A stretch of 19,138 nucleotides of DNA from Rhodobacterales bacterium UBA7416 (GTDB taxonomy: Bacteria > Pseudomonadota > Alphaproteobacteria > Rhodobacterales > Rhodobacteraceae). How positions within the stretch are numbered: position 1 is the first letter of the stretch; every line of letters starts with the position of its first letter. A model generated the notes under the pieces. It was not told where the DNA came from and searched no databases. It was given only the letters and a program-made list of their open reading frames with translations. Both the position numbers and the translations under genes were made by a program. The DNA is taken from NCBI GenBank assembly GCA_002469545.1, contig DKMK01000090.1, positions 1-19,138 of the forward strand, read 5' to 3'. Shown here in pieces: positions 1 through 7,451 of this stretch.

Positions 1-1965
1 CAAGTTATTTGTGGCCCTGGTGAAAACGCGGGTATCGTTGACATTGGTGATGGCGATGCAATCGTTTTCAAAATGGAAAGCCATAACCACCCATCATATA
101 TTGAACCATACCAAGGTGCGGCGACCGGCGTTGGCGGTATTTTGCGCGATGTGTTCACAATGGGTGCGCGTCCGATTGCTGCGATGAACTCGTTGTCATT
201 TGGTGATTTTGATCATCCAAAAACCAAAAGCCTGATCAACGGCGTTGTTGAAGGTGTTGGCGGTTACGGGAACTGTTTTGGTGTGCCAACTGTTGGCGGA
301 GAAGTTCGTTTCCATTCCGCATATAACGGTAACTGTTTGGTAAATGCGTTTGCCGCTGGTTTGGCAAAAACAGACAGCATTTTTTATTCTGCTGCATCTG
401 GCGTTGGTATGCCTGTGGTTTATTTGGGCGCTAAAACAGGCCGTGATGGTGTGGGTGGTGCGACGATGGCGTCAGCGGAATTTGATGATTCAATCGAAGA
501 TAAGCGTCCAACTGTGCAAGTTGGTGATCCGTTTACGGAAAAACGTTTGATGGAAGCGACGTTAGAATTAATGCAAACGGGCGCCGTGATTTCAATTCAA
601 GATATGGGGGCCGCTGGCCTGACCTGTTCTGCCGTAGAAATGGGTGACAAGGGTAATCTGGGTGTGAAATTGAACCTAGAAGACGTGCCACAACGCGAAG
701 AAGATATGACGGCATACGAAATGATGCTGTCTGAAAGCCAAGAACGCATGTTGATGGTTCTAAAGCCTGAGTTGGAAGATGCGGCGCGTGCTGTGTTTGA
801 CAAATGGGATCTGGATTTTGCCATTGTTGGCGAAACGATCGCAGAAGATCGTTTTTTGGTTTTGCATAACGGCGAAGTTAAAGCAGATTTACCATTGAAG
901 GCGCTGTCTGGAACGGCACCTGAATATGACCGCCCTTGGGTTGAAACGCCACCTGCGGCGGCGCTGACGAATGTGCCGCAAGTTGATCCAATTGATGGAT
1001 TGATGGCGCTGGTAGGCAGTCCCAATTATTGTTCCAAAGCTTGGGTTTATGAACAATATGACAGCATGGTGATGGCTGATACGTTGGTGCGCCCAGGTTC
1101 AGACGCTGGTGTTGTACGCATTCATGGAACAAACAAAGCTGTTGCATTCACATCGGATGTATCTCCACGTTATTGCATGGCGAACCCATTTGAGGGTGGC
1201 AAACAAGCAGTGGCAGAAGCATACCGCAATTTGTGTGCAACGGGTTCAAAACCGTTGGCGACGACTGATAACATGAATTTCGGTAACCCTGAGAAGCCAG
1301 AAATTATGGGCCAGTTCGTTGGCTGTATCAAAGGTATCGGCGAAGCTGTTTTAGCATTAGATATGCCAATCGTATCGGGCAATGTTTCATTATATAACGA
1401 AACTGATGGTGCCGGCATTTTGCCGACCCCGACAATTGGTGCGGTTGGACTTTTGTCCAGCTTAGATGAAATTATCAAAAACACACCTTCGGATGGTGAT
1501 GCGCTGGTTTTGATTGGCGCGACAGACGGGCATTTGGGCCAGTCTGCGTTGCTGAAAGAAATGTTTGATCGTGAAGAAGGTGATGCACCGCACGTTGATT
1601 TGGCGGCTGAGAAAGCTGCTGGCGAATTCGTGCGCGCGGCGCATAAAGCCGATTTGATTACGGCGGCGCATGATTTGTCAGATGGTGGTCTTGCTGTTGC
1701 GGCATTGGAAATGGCGATGTCTGCCAATGTGGGCGTTAGCGTTAGTGATGGTGACACGGGTTGGTTCTTTGGTGAAGATCAGGCGCGTTATTTATTGGCA
1801 ACACGCCAAAGTGATGCGTTGGTATCTGCGGCCAAAGATGCCGGAATACCAGTTCAAGTCATTGGTTCGTTTTCTGGTGATCAAGTTGTATTGGGTGCAA
1901 AAAAACATGCGCTTTCCGACTTTATCGATACCTATACTGGCAGCTTGCACTCAAGGGTTGTGTGA
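1..1965 (+). CDS. purL: Phosphoribosylformylglycinamidine synthase subunit II (3' part, start lies before the window)
   Basis: Cytosolic ATP-dependent amidotransferase of de novo purine synthesis, converting FGAR plus glutamine-derived ammonia to FGAM; this small PurL works with separate PurQ and PurS. The reading frame is open from base 1, before the first in-window ATG at 73, so the gene is cut by the window edge; about 654 residues are visible of the ~720-740 usual for the family, so roughly the first 70-80 are missing. Visible family signatures: MESHNHPS (active-site histidine region) about 25 residues in, followed by EPYQGAATGVGG, then GGEVRFH and QDMGAAGLTCS, with a second AIRS-like half containing VSGNVSLYNE and AHDLSDGGLAVA. 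The stop is TGA at 1963. No clear terminator follows. The identification is secure. Confidence 0.97.
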   Translation, partial: QVICGPGENAGIVDIGDGDAIVFKMESHNHPSYIEPYQGAATGVGGILRDVFTMGARPIAAMNSLSFGDFDHPKTKSLINGVVEGVGGYGNCFGVPTVGGEVRFHSAYNGNCLVNAFAAGLAKTDSIFYSAASGVGMPVVYLGAKTGRDGVGGATMASAEFDDSIEDKRPTVQVGDPFTEKRLMEATLELMQTGAVISIQDMGAAGLTCSAVEMGDKGNLGVKLNLEDVPQREEDMTAYEMMLSESQERMLMVLKPELEDAARAVFDKWDLDFAIVGETIAEDRFLVLHNGEVKADLPLKALSGTAPEYDRPWVETPPAAALTNVPQVDPIDGLMALVGSPNYCSKAWVYEQYDSMVMADTLVRPGSDAGVVRIHGTNKAVAFTSDVSPRYCMANPFEGGKQAVAEAYRNLCATGSKPLATTDNMNFGNPEKPEIMGQFVGCIKGIGEAVLALDMPIVSGNVSLYNETDGAGILPTPTIGAVGLLSSLDEIIKNTPSDGDALVLIGATDGHLGQSALLKEMFDREEGDAPHVDLAAEKAAGEFVRAAHKADLITAAHDLSDGGLAVAALEMAMSANVGVSVSDGDTGWFFGEDQARYLLATRQSDALVSAAKDAGIPVQVIGSFSGDQVVLGAKKHALSDFIDTYTGSLHSRVV

Positions 1966-2022
1966 GCGTCCAAATTGTGTCAAATTCTCCCAATATAACA
2001 CAAAAATGCCTTATTTTACTCA

Positions 2023-2050
2023 TTGAATACGAACCGTAAGGGCCTATCTG
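2023..2050 (+). promoter_or_regulatory. Candidate sigma-70 promoter ahead of the small membrane gene
   Basis: TTGAAT (2023-2028) and TATCTG (2045-2050) are separated by 16 bases. This would start transcription near 2057, giving a short leader that contains the GGGGGAG ribosome binding site at 2068-2074. It lies in the 115-base gap after purL, and the -10 resembles those proposed here before tkt and gap. This is a sequence match only; the -10 fits the consensus poorly. Confidence 0.3.
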
Positions 2051-2080
2051 TGTGCTAGTGAAGCCTTGGGGGAGCGTACG

Positions 2081-2254
2081 TTGAGAAAAATTATAATCGC
2101 ATTATTGTTACCAGTATTTTTTGTGTCTGTTTTGGTGTTGGGTTTTTATTTCTTTGCACGTCTTGGTTTGGGGATAGCGTATAATAACGCTAAGTTACGC
2201 CGAAATAAGCGTTCGCGCCAAAAGACATTGCACAAAAAACAAGTTATCACTTAA
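2081..2254 (+). CDS. Small single-pass membrane protein, function unknown
   Basis: A 57-residue protein that I do not recognise. I place the start at TTG 2081 because a strong ribosome binding site, GGGGGAG at 2068-2074, sits six bases before it; the longer reading from TTG 2066 would bury that site inside the gene. After a short basic start (MRKII) comes one hydrophobic helix, about residues 4-30 (including LLLPVFFVSVLVLGFYFF), then a strongly basic tail (KLRRNKRSRQKTLHKK), expected to lie in the cytoplasm by the positive-inside rule. It sits between purL and bolA on the same strand with a plausible promoter of its own. The hydrophobic/basic layout and ribosome site support a real gene; no function can be inferred. 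Confidence 0.6.
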   Translation: MRKIIIALLLPVFFVSVLVLGFYFFARLGLGIAYNNAKLRRNKRSRQKTLHKKQVIT

Positions 2255-2320
2255 TTCTTCGTTGCAACTGTTCCAGTTTCAGTGACATACAGTATTGTCA
2301 TTGGAAGATGGAGAAATGTT

Positions 2321-2557
2321 ATGGCTATAGAAGCAAGCGTCATCGAAAATTTAATTAAAGAGGCCTTCCCCACTGCCGATATCGAGGTTGATGGTGCGGA
2401 TGGTGTTCACATGTCTGCCACAGTCACAGCATCAGAGTTTACGGGCAAATCCATGGTTGCACAGCACCGTATGGTTTTCGCCGCGTTAAAAGGTAAGATG
2501 GATGGGCCAAATGGCGAACTTCATGCCTTGGCACTGAAAACAAAAGCAAAAGCATAG
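2321..2557 (+). CDS. bolA: BolA family protein
   Basis: A 78-residue cytosolic BolA-fold protein. In this family BolA partners with CGFS monothiol glutaredoxins in [2Fe-2S] handling and iron signalling, and some members regulate transcription. The start is ATG 2321, preceded by GGAGAA at 2310-2315; the longer reading from GTG 2282 has no ribosome site. The family pattern is visible: an N-terminal helix (VIENLIKEAF), a central stretch with FTGKSMVAQHRMVFAAL, and the conserved C-terminal histidine in ELHAL (H68). It is 42 bases upstream of grxD, encoding its usual partner, so the two are probably cotranscribed. Which BolA subclass (BolA proper or IbaG-like) cannot be decided from the sequence alone; the short length is usual for alphaproteobacteria. 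Confidence 0.93.
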   Translation: MAIEASVIENLIKEAFPTADIEVDGADGVHMSATVTASEFTGKSMVAQHRMVFAALKGKMDGPNGELHALALKTKAKA

Positions 2558-2599
2558 ATTGATTAAAACGGGGTTGATCCCCAGATGAAGGAGACTGAA

Positions 2600-2965
2600 A
2601 TGTCTAACCCAGCACAAGAAGAAATCAAAAGCACCATCACAACGAACGACGTCGTTTTGTTCATGAAGGGCACATCGTCCATGCCACAGTGTGGGTTTTC
2701 AAGCCGCATTGCGGGTGTATTGAATTACCTGAACCTGGAATGGAAAGATGTGAATGTATTGGCTGACGAAGGTGTTCGCCAAGGCATCAAAGATTTTTCT
2801 GATTGGCCAACAATTCCGCAATTGTACGTTAAAGGCGAATTCGTCGGTGGTTGTGACATCGTGACGGACATGATGTTGTCCGGTGAACTGGATACCTTGT
2901 TCACCGAAAACAAAATTGCGTTTGATAAAGACGCTGCTGACAAAGTCAGAGAAGCAAACGCTTAA
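2600..2965 (+). CDS. grxD: Monothiol glutaredoxin, CGFS type (Grx4/GrxD)
   Basis: A 121-residue cytosolic monothiol glutaredoxin that binds a glutathione-ligated [2Fe-2S] cluster as a dimer or in a heterocomplex with BolA. The CGFS active site is at residues 31-34, preceded by the VVLFMKGT strand. The glutathione-binding elements WPTIPQLY (with the cis-proline) and GGCDIV follow in the expected order. I chose ATG 2600 because AAGGAG (2588-2593) lies six bases ahead; the in-frame ATG 2585 would overlap that site. It is downstream of bolA in the same orientation. Its stop overlaps the zapA stop on the other strand through the palindrome TTAA (2962-2965), so the two genes are convergent with no spacer. 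Confidence 0.95.
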   Translation: MSNPAQEEIKSTITTNDVVLFMKGTSSMPQCGFSSRIAGVLNYLNLEWKDVNVLADEGVRQGIKDFSDWPTIPQLYVKGEFVGGCDIVTDMMLSGELDTLFTENKIAFDKDAADKVREANA

Positions 2966-3429
2966 TCTTCTTGCGCTGTAGCTAATCCTTGGACTTGTCC
3001 AACGATTTTCTGCAGCGCTGAGACTGCTTCGTCGCGTTCGGAGCGCAATTTTTCCACCATATCATCTTGTTCTGGATTGCCTGCCTCTAACTGAGACTGC
3101 GCTTGGGATAATTCTGCCTTTAGTGCTGTCATGTCCACCTCTGCGGCGCGCAATTTTGCTTCGGCATCGCGTGCGCGGTCGGTGGTTTCTGGATCAGGTT
3201 TGGATGTGGGCAACGCGTTAAGCTTTTCTTCGGTTGCTGCCGTGCGATCTGCCAACAATAGGCCAGACATCAACAACATCCGACTTTCGGTGATGCGTGC
3301 GCCCGCGCCGTCCAATTTTTGAGCCTCTTCGTTCAACATTGCCGCAGCGGCGTGAAGAAATTCTTCTTCGCCTTCTTGGCATACGACTTCGAAACTGCGA
3401 CCACCGATTTCAATCGTGACTTGGGACAT
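2962..3429 (-). CDS. zapA: Cell division protein ZapA with long coiled-coil tail
   Basis: Z-ring-associated protein that crosslinks FtsZ filaments at mid-cell. It has 155 residues. The N-terminal ZapA domain covers about residues 1-75: VTIEIGGRSFEVVCQEGEEEFL followed at a distance by ESRMLLMSGLLLADR, the typical ZapA helix. A glutamate/alanine/lysine-rich coiled coil follows from about residue 85 to the end, longer than the ~110 residues of E. coli ZapA, as is common in alphaproteobacteria. It starts at ATG 3429, two bases after the stop of the coiled-coil gene upstream, so the two form one transcription unit and are probably translationally coupled. It converges with grxD with a 4-base overlap. 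Confidence 0.9.
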   Translation of the reverse strand: MSQVTIEIGGRSFEVVCQEGEEEFLHAAAAMLNEEAQKLDGAGARITESRMLLMSGLLLADRTAATEEKLNALPTSKPDPETTDRARDAEAKLRAAEVDMTALKAELSQAQSQLEAGNPEQDDMVEKLRSERDEAVSALQKIVGQVQGLATAQED

Positions 3430-3431
3430 AT

Positions 3432-3947
3432 CTATTCCTCAACCAAAGGTTTAAGTTTTTTCAAAATATCTTGGACATCTGCAATGTCTTTTTCGTGTTG
3501 CTGCTTCACTTGGTCTAAATCAGAACTTGTAGAGGCGGCATGTGCCGATTTGAAGGCGACTTGGGCATCTGCGGATTGCGCGGATGCCGCGTCCAATTTA
3601 GATTGAAGAGCCTTATTATCAGTCACCATCATTTCGATTGTTGCTTCATTGGTGAATTTCAACGTTTCTAACTGTTGTTCTAAATCAGCTTTTTCGCGTT
3701 CGGCGGAGTCGTCTGATTTTAACGCATTCAAAGACAGCTCTAATGTTCCGTACTCTTCTGACAAAGAGAGGTACTGGCTTTGCTGTTTTTCCAATTCGCC
3801 TTCGAGGCGCGACATGTCGGCCTGTGCGGATTCCAGTTCATTGGATAGCTGTTCTTCCGCCGCTGATGTCGCTGGCGTGGACAGTCGATTTTGCAATTTC
3901 TCAAATGCGGTTTCAAATTCGCTTTGTAATGTCGATATCTGGGTCAT
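3432..3947 (-). CDS. Coiled-coil protein encoded directly upstream of zapA (ZauP-like)
   Basis: A 171-residue, almost entirely helical protein rich in E, Q, S and L, with heptad-like leucine spacing from about residue 30 to 165 (for example LEGELEKQQSQYLSLSEEYG) and no membrane segment. I chose ATG 3947 (MTQISTLQSEFE) because AGAGG lies five bases ahead on the minus strand; the upstream 26-residue extension has no ribosome site. Its position two bases ahead of zapA and its coiled-coil nature match ZauP of Caulobacter crescentus, a protein from the gene upstream of zapA that acts with ZapA to focus the Z-ring. Coiled coils align to many things, so assignment rests mainly on gene order; I infer a ZapA partner role in division. 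Confidence 0.7.
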   Translation of the reverse strand: MTQISTLQSEFETAFEKLQNRLSTPATSAAEEQLSNELESAQADMSRLEGELEKQQSQYLSLSEEYGTLELSLNALKSDDSAEREKADLEQQLETLKFTNEATIEMMVTDNKALQSKLDAASAQSADAQVAFKSAHAASTSSDLDQVKQQHEKDIADVQDILKKLKPLVEE

Positions 3948-4024
3948 TTCGGCCTCTTTAATATACGAATCGATGTTCGCATTTTTCTGAGGGTATTTTA
4001 ACCCTGTTAAATCAAAAAGATGCA

Positions 4025-4041
4025 CTAAAATCGCATTTTAG
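4025..4041. repeat. Perfect inverted repeat in the zauP-like/tkt divergent region
   Basis: CTAAAAT-CGC-ATTTTAG, with 7-base arms and a 3-base centre, lies in the 172-base gap between the divergent division genes and tkt. No T-run follows on either strand, so it is not an obvious terminator. It sits upstream of the proposed tkt -35, where a regulator could bind. A second, weaker repeat, AGGGT-N6-ACCCT, is at 3990-4005. Function is unknown. Confidence 0.4.
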
Positions 4042-4055
4042 GCGGCTTTACGCGC

Positions 4056-4083
4056 TTGACCCACCACCAAGTCTTGTTATCAG
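4056..4083 (+). promoter_or_regulatory. Candidate tkt promoter
   Basis: TTGACC (4056-4061), then 16 bases, then TATCAG (4078-4083) followed by GG. The -35 is close to consensus and the -10 matches at four of six positions, as is common in alphaproteobacteria. The implied leader of about 30 bases carries the GGGAG ribosome site at 4107-4111. A motif with the same spacing and -10 precedes gap. Confidence 0.4.
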
Positions 4084-4119
4084 GGTAGTTGAAACCTCTA
4101 TATGCTGGGAGCCATTGCC

Positions 4120-6138
4120 GTGAACATTTCAGACCTTAAGACCAATCATCCGACACATTGGAAGAACGCCGCCGCCATTCGTATTTTGGCAGCAGATGCT
4201 GTTCACGCGGCCGCGTCCGGCCACCAAGGTATGCCAATTGGCATGGCTGATGTTGCGACAGTATTGTTCCAAAACCACATGAAATTTGACGCATCCAACC
4301 CAGATTGGGCAGATCGCGATCGTTTCATTCTGTCTGCTGGTCACGGCTCCATGTTGATTTACGCCCTGTTGCACCTGACAGGTTACGAAGACATGACGAT
4401 GGAAGAGATCAAGAATTTCCGTCAGTGGGGTGCAAAAACGGCGGGCCACCCAGAGTATGGTCATGCCAAAGGTATTGAAACAACAACGGGTCCATTGGGC
4501 CAAGGTATTTCGAATGCGGTTGGTTTTGCGATGGCTGAGCAATCATTGCAGTCGCGTTTTGGTAAGAAGGTTGTTGATCACTTTACTTATGTCATCGCCG
4601 GCGACGGTTGTTTGATGGAGGGCATCAGCCACGAAGCAATTGGTTTGGCTGGTAAACAGCGTTTGGGCAAGTTGATCGTAATGTGGGATGACAACAACAT
4701 TTCCATCGATGGTGAGATTGGCATTTCGGACGTTACTGACCAGCGTAAGCGTTTTGAAGCGGCAGGTTGGTCTGTGTTTTCTGTGGATGGACATGATCCA
4801 GAAGCAATTGATCGTGCGATTTCAGAAGCGAAGAAAAGCCCACTGCCGTCCATGATTGCATGTACAACGCGTATTGCGTTGGGTGTTGAAGGTGTTGAAA
4901 ACACGGCTGGTGGCCATGGTTACAACATCAAGGGTGATCAATTGGCGCAGATGCGTGAATTTTACGATTGGCCCTACCCTGCGTATGAAATCCCTGCGGA
5001 TGTGAAATCCAATTGGGCCGCAATTGGTTCAAAGGGTGCTGCGGATCGTGCAGAGTGGGAAGGCCGTTTGGCGACCCTGTCTGGCACAAAGCAAGCTGAA
5101 TTCGAACGTGTGATGAATTTGGACGTTCCAAAGAAATTGTCAGCGGCGATTAAGCGTTTGAAGAAAGAAATTTCTGAAACTGCGCCGAAGATGGCGACAC
5201 GTAAATCCAGCCAAACAGCATTGGAAGTGATCAACCCGATCATGACCGAAACAATTGGCGGTTCTGCGGATTTGACGGGTTCAAACAATACAATCACCAA
5301 AGGCATGACATGGTTTGACGCGGACAACCGCGATGGACGCCATGTTGCATATGGTATTCGCGAGCATGGCATGGCGGCGGCAATGAACGGTATGGTTTTA
5401 CACGGTGGTGTGCGCCCATACGGCGGCACATTCATGTGTTTCACTGACTATGCGCGCCCGTCCATGCGTTTAGCGGCGTTGATGCAGGTGCCTGCAGTTT
5501 ACGTTTACACACACGACAGCATTGGTTTGGGCGAAGATGGCCCAACGCACCAACCTGTAGAGCATTTGGCGATTTCACGTGCGACACCGAATACTTGGGT
5601 ATTCCGTCCTGCGGATACTGTGGAAACGATCGAAGCCTGGGAATTGGCTGTGACGACCAAGAAAACACCGTCTGTGTTATCACTAACACGTCAAGGTTTG
5701 CGCACTGTGCGTACCAAGCACACCAATAAAAACATGGTTGCGATGGGTGCATATGTATTGGCTGAAGCTGAAGGCAAACGTCAGGTTATCTTGATCGCGA
5801 CAGGTTCCGAAGTGGAAATTGCCATGGATGCGAAAGCCAAGTTGGAAGCTGAAGGTATCGGCACACGCGTTGTATCCATGCCGTGTATGGAATTGTTTGC
5901 AGAGCAAGACGAAGCATACCGTCGTCGCGTTTTACCAGCAGGTCCAGTACGTGTTGGTGTTGAAGCAGCCGTACAACAAGGTTGGGATCGTTGGTTGACT
6001 GGCGAACGTGGTAAGCACAACAAAGCGGCGTTTGTTGGTATGGATTCATTTGGTGCATCAGCGCCTGCGGAAGAGCTGTACGAGAAGTTCGGCATCACAG
6101 CAGATAATGTTGCGCAAAAGGCCAAAGATCTGCTTTAG
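4120..6138 (+). CDS. tkt: Transketolase
   Basis: Cytosolic thiamine-diphosphate enzyme moving two-carbon ketol units between sugar phosphates in the pentose phosphate pathway. It has 672 residues, normal for the family. I prefer GTG 4120 (MNISDLKTNHP) because GGGAG at 4107-4111 is 8 bases ahead; ATG 4102 has no ribosome site. The N-terminal pyrophosphate domain includes SGHQGMPIGMAD (about 33-44), AGHPEYGH (108-115) and the ThDP/Mg2+ motif GDG (161-163) to NN (192-193). The pyrimidine domain includes GGSADLTGSN (380-389) and the catalytic glutamate in GIREHGM (Glu415). The C-terminal domain begins near ATGSEVEIAMDAK. It stands divergent from the division genes, with its own candidate promoter and terminator, so it is probably a monocistronic unit ahead of gap. 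Confidence 0.97.
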   Translation: MNISDLKTNHPTHWKNAAAIRILAADAVHAAASGHQGMPIGMADVATVLFQNHMKFDASNPDWADRDRFILSAGHGSMLIYALLHLTGYEDMTMEEIKNFRQWGAKTAGHPEYGHAKGIETTTGPLGQGISNAVGFAMAEQSLQSRFGKKVVDHFTYVIAGDGCLMEGISHEAIGLAGKQRLGKLIVMWDDNNISIDGEIGISDVTDQRKRFEAAGWSVFSVDGHDPEAIDRAISEAKKSPLPSMIACTTRIALGVEGVENTAGGHGYNIKGDQLAQMREFYDWPYPAYEIPADVKSNWAAIGSKGAADRAEWEGRLATLSGTKQAEFERVMNLDVPKKLSAAIKRLKKEISETAPKMATRKSSQTALEVINPIMTETIGGSADLTGSNNTITKGMTWFDADNRDGRHVAYGIREHGMAAAMNGMVLHGGVRPYGGTFMCFTDYARPSMRLAALMQVPAVYVYTHDSIGLGEDGPTHQPVEHLAISRATPNTWVFRPADTVETIEAWELAVTTKKTPSVLSLTRQGLRTVRTKHTNKNMVAMGAYVLAEAEGKRQVILIATGSEVEIAMDAKAKLEAEGIGTRVVSMPCMELFAEQDEAYRRRVLPAGPVRVGVEAAVQQGWDRWLTGERGKHNKAAFVGMDSFGASAPAEELYEKFGITADNVAQKAKDLL

Positions 6139-6176
6139 GCAATCAGCGCTTTCGTTAGCGCTAACCGAAATAAATG

Positions 6177-6219
6177 AAGCCAAACAAGGGATAAACACCT
6201 TGTTTGGCTTTAATTTTTT
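6177..6219 (+). terminator. Rho-independent terminator after tkt
   Basis: A 13-bp perfect stem (AAGCCAAACAAGG 6177-6189 with its complement 6198-6210) and an 8-base loop are followed by TTAATTTTTT to 6219. It is a strong, canonical terminator 38 bases after the tkt stop. A smaller hairpin, AGCGCT-N6-AGCGCT (6145-6162), lies just before it. Confidence 0.88.
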
Positions 6220-6245
6220 GATGAAACGGATTAGGGATTTATCAG
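6218..6245 (+). promoter_or_regulatory. Candidate gap promoter
   Basis: TTGATG (6218-6223), then 16 bases, then TATCAG (6240-6245) followed by GA. The -35 begins within the last T residues of the tkt terminator. The implied leader is about 45 bases and carries GGAG at 6287-6290, six bases before the gap ATG. Spacing and -10 equal those proposed before tkt. Confidence 0.35.
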
Positions 6246-6296
6246 GAAATACATGCCATTCAGTACAGTCAAGCTGTGCCAACTTCGGAGAAAATT

Positions 6297-7298
6297 ATGA
6301 CTTTAAAAGTAGCAATTAACGGCCTTGGTCGCATTGGTCGTTCAACGCTTGCGGCGATCATCGAAAGTGGCCGCACAGATATCGAAGTTGTCGCAATCAA
6401 TGCGCCCGGCCCGTTGGAAACACATGCACACTTGTTGCGTTACGATTCCGTACATGGCCGTTTCCCGCATGAAATTAAAGTATCTGGATCAACCATTGAT
6501 GTGGGCACCGGCCCCATCGAAGTACAAGCGACATACAATGCCAGTGAATTGAACTGGGATGGTGTTGATGTGGTGTTGGAATGCACAGGCGCGCATAACT
6601 CGAAGGAAGCATGCTTAGTGCATTTGGCAAATGGTGCAAAACGAGTTTTAATTTCAGCGCCGGGTAAAAATGCCGATAAAACGGTTGTTTATGGTGTGAA
6701 CCATGACACATTAACTAGCGAAGATTTAATCGTTTCAAACGCGTCATGCACAACCAATTGTTTGGCACCAATGGCCAAGGCATTAAATGAGTCAGTTGGA
6801 ATTGAGCACGGTATCATGACGACGATCCACGCATACACTGGCGATCAGCCAACATTAGACCGTCGCCACAGCGACTTGTACCGTGCGCGCGCGGCTGCAA
6901 TGAGCATGATCCCGACGTCAACTGGTGCGGCAAAAGCTGTTGGTTTGGTGATGCCAGAATTGGCTGGAAAATTGGATGGTTCTGCCATTCGTGTGCCGAC
7001 ACCAAATGTATCATGTGTTGATCTGACATTCACAGCATCCAAAGACACAACAGCCGAAGAAGTGAACGCAGCCGTTAAGGCCGCAGCCGAGGGCGCGTTG
7101 AAAGGCGTTTTGGATTATGATCCAGAGCCGAAAGTTTCAATCGACTTTAACCACGACACACACTCATCTAATTTCGCACCTGCACAAACAAAGGTGCTGG
7201 CAGGCCGCTTGGTTCGCGTGCTAAGCTGGTATGATAATGAATGGGGTTTCTCTTGTCGTATGGCAGATACTGCCGTCGCTATGGGAAAACTGATATAG
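6297..7298 (+). CDS. gap: Glyceraldehyde-3-phosphate dehydrogenase, type I
   Basis: Cytosolic enzyme interconverting glyceraldehyde 3-phosphate and 1,3-bisphosphoglycerate, usually with NAD. It has 333 residues, normal for the family. Start ATG 6297 has GGAG six bases ahead. The Rossmann motif INGLGRIGR is at 7-15. Catalytic Cys151 lies in NASCTTNCLAP, and His178 in TTIHAYTGDQ. The C-terminal WYDNEWGF, with the conserved NAD-contacting asparagine, is present. Oddity: the residue after the second Rossmann strand, usually Asp in NAD-specific enzymes (INDL), is Ala36 here (INAPGP), so NADP use is conceivable. It is followed by a small membrane ORF and pgk, whose enzyme uses the GAPDH product. 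Confidence 0.97.
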   Translation: MTLKVAINGLGRIGRSTLAAIIESGRTDIEVVAINAPGPLETHAHLLRYDSVHGRFPHEIKVSGSTIDVGTGPIEVQATYNASELNWDGVDVVLECTGAHNSKEACLVHLANGAKRVLISAPGKNADKTVVYGVNHDTLTSEDLIVSNASCTTNCLAPMAKALNESVGIEHGIMTTIHAYTGDQPTLDRRHSDLYRARAAAMSMIPTSTGAAKAVGLVMPELAGKLDGSAIRVPTPNVSCVDLTFTASKDTTAEEVNAAVKAAAEGALKGVLDYDPEPKVSIDFNHDTHSSNFAPAQTKVLAGRLVRVLSWYDNEWGFSCRMADTAVAMGKLI

Positions 7299-7307
7299 GC
7301 ATAACGT

Positions 7308-7451
7308 TTGGAACATAAAACATATCGCATCCTTTTTATCGTAATCTTATTTGCCTGTTTGGCCGATTGGTTTCTGAATGAGGGTGCGAATTTGTTGTTT
7401 TTATCGCGCAAGTTTATGGCGTTGATTTCCTGGCTGGCATTTTGGAGATAG
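7308..7451 (+). CDS. Small hydrophobic membrane protein between gap and pgk
   Basis: An open frame of 47 codons fills the gap-pgk interval almost exactly: TTG 7308, ten bases after the gap stop, to TAG 7449-7451, four bases before the pgk ATG. The product opens with a basic/polar start (MEHKTYR), one hydrophobic helix of about residues 8-22 (ILFIVILFACLADWF), a short polar turn (LNEGAN), and a second hydrophobic stretch ending WLAFWR. TTG is the only start available downstream of the in-frame TAA at 7302; the ribosome site is weak (AGG at 7297-7299). The composition is typical of small inner-membrane proteins and unlikely for random spacer DNA. I do not know a function. Tight packing suggests cotranslation with gap and pgk. 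Confidence 0.6.
   Translation: MEHKTYRILFIVILFACLADWFLNEGANLLFLSRKFMALISWLAFWR

Noticed and set aside
1170..1757. Long antisense open frames opposite purL, and similarly opposite pgk (8144-8563) and pdhB (12075-12650)
   Set aside because: They are mirror frames of well-identified genes, with serine/alanine-rich low-information products and no ribosome sites.
2283..2300. TGACA-N8-TGTCA operator-like repeat upstream of bolA
   Set aside because: Only 5-base arms with a long centre; too likely by chance to list as a feature.
6228..6319. Short frame starting at the ATG after the tkt terminator
   Set aside because: No ribosome site, and it runs out of frame into gap; the interval is better explained by a terminator and promoter.
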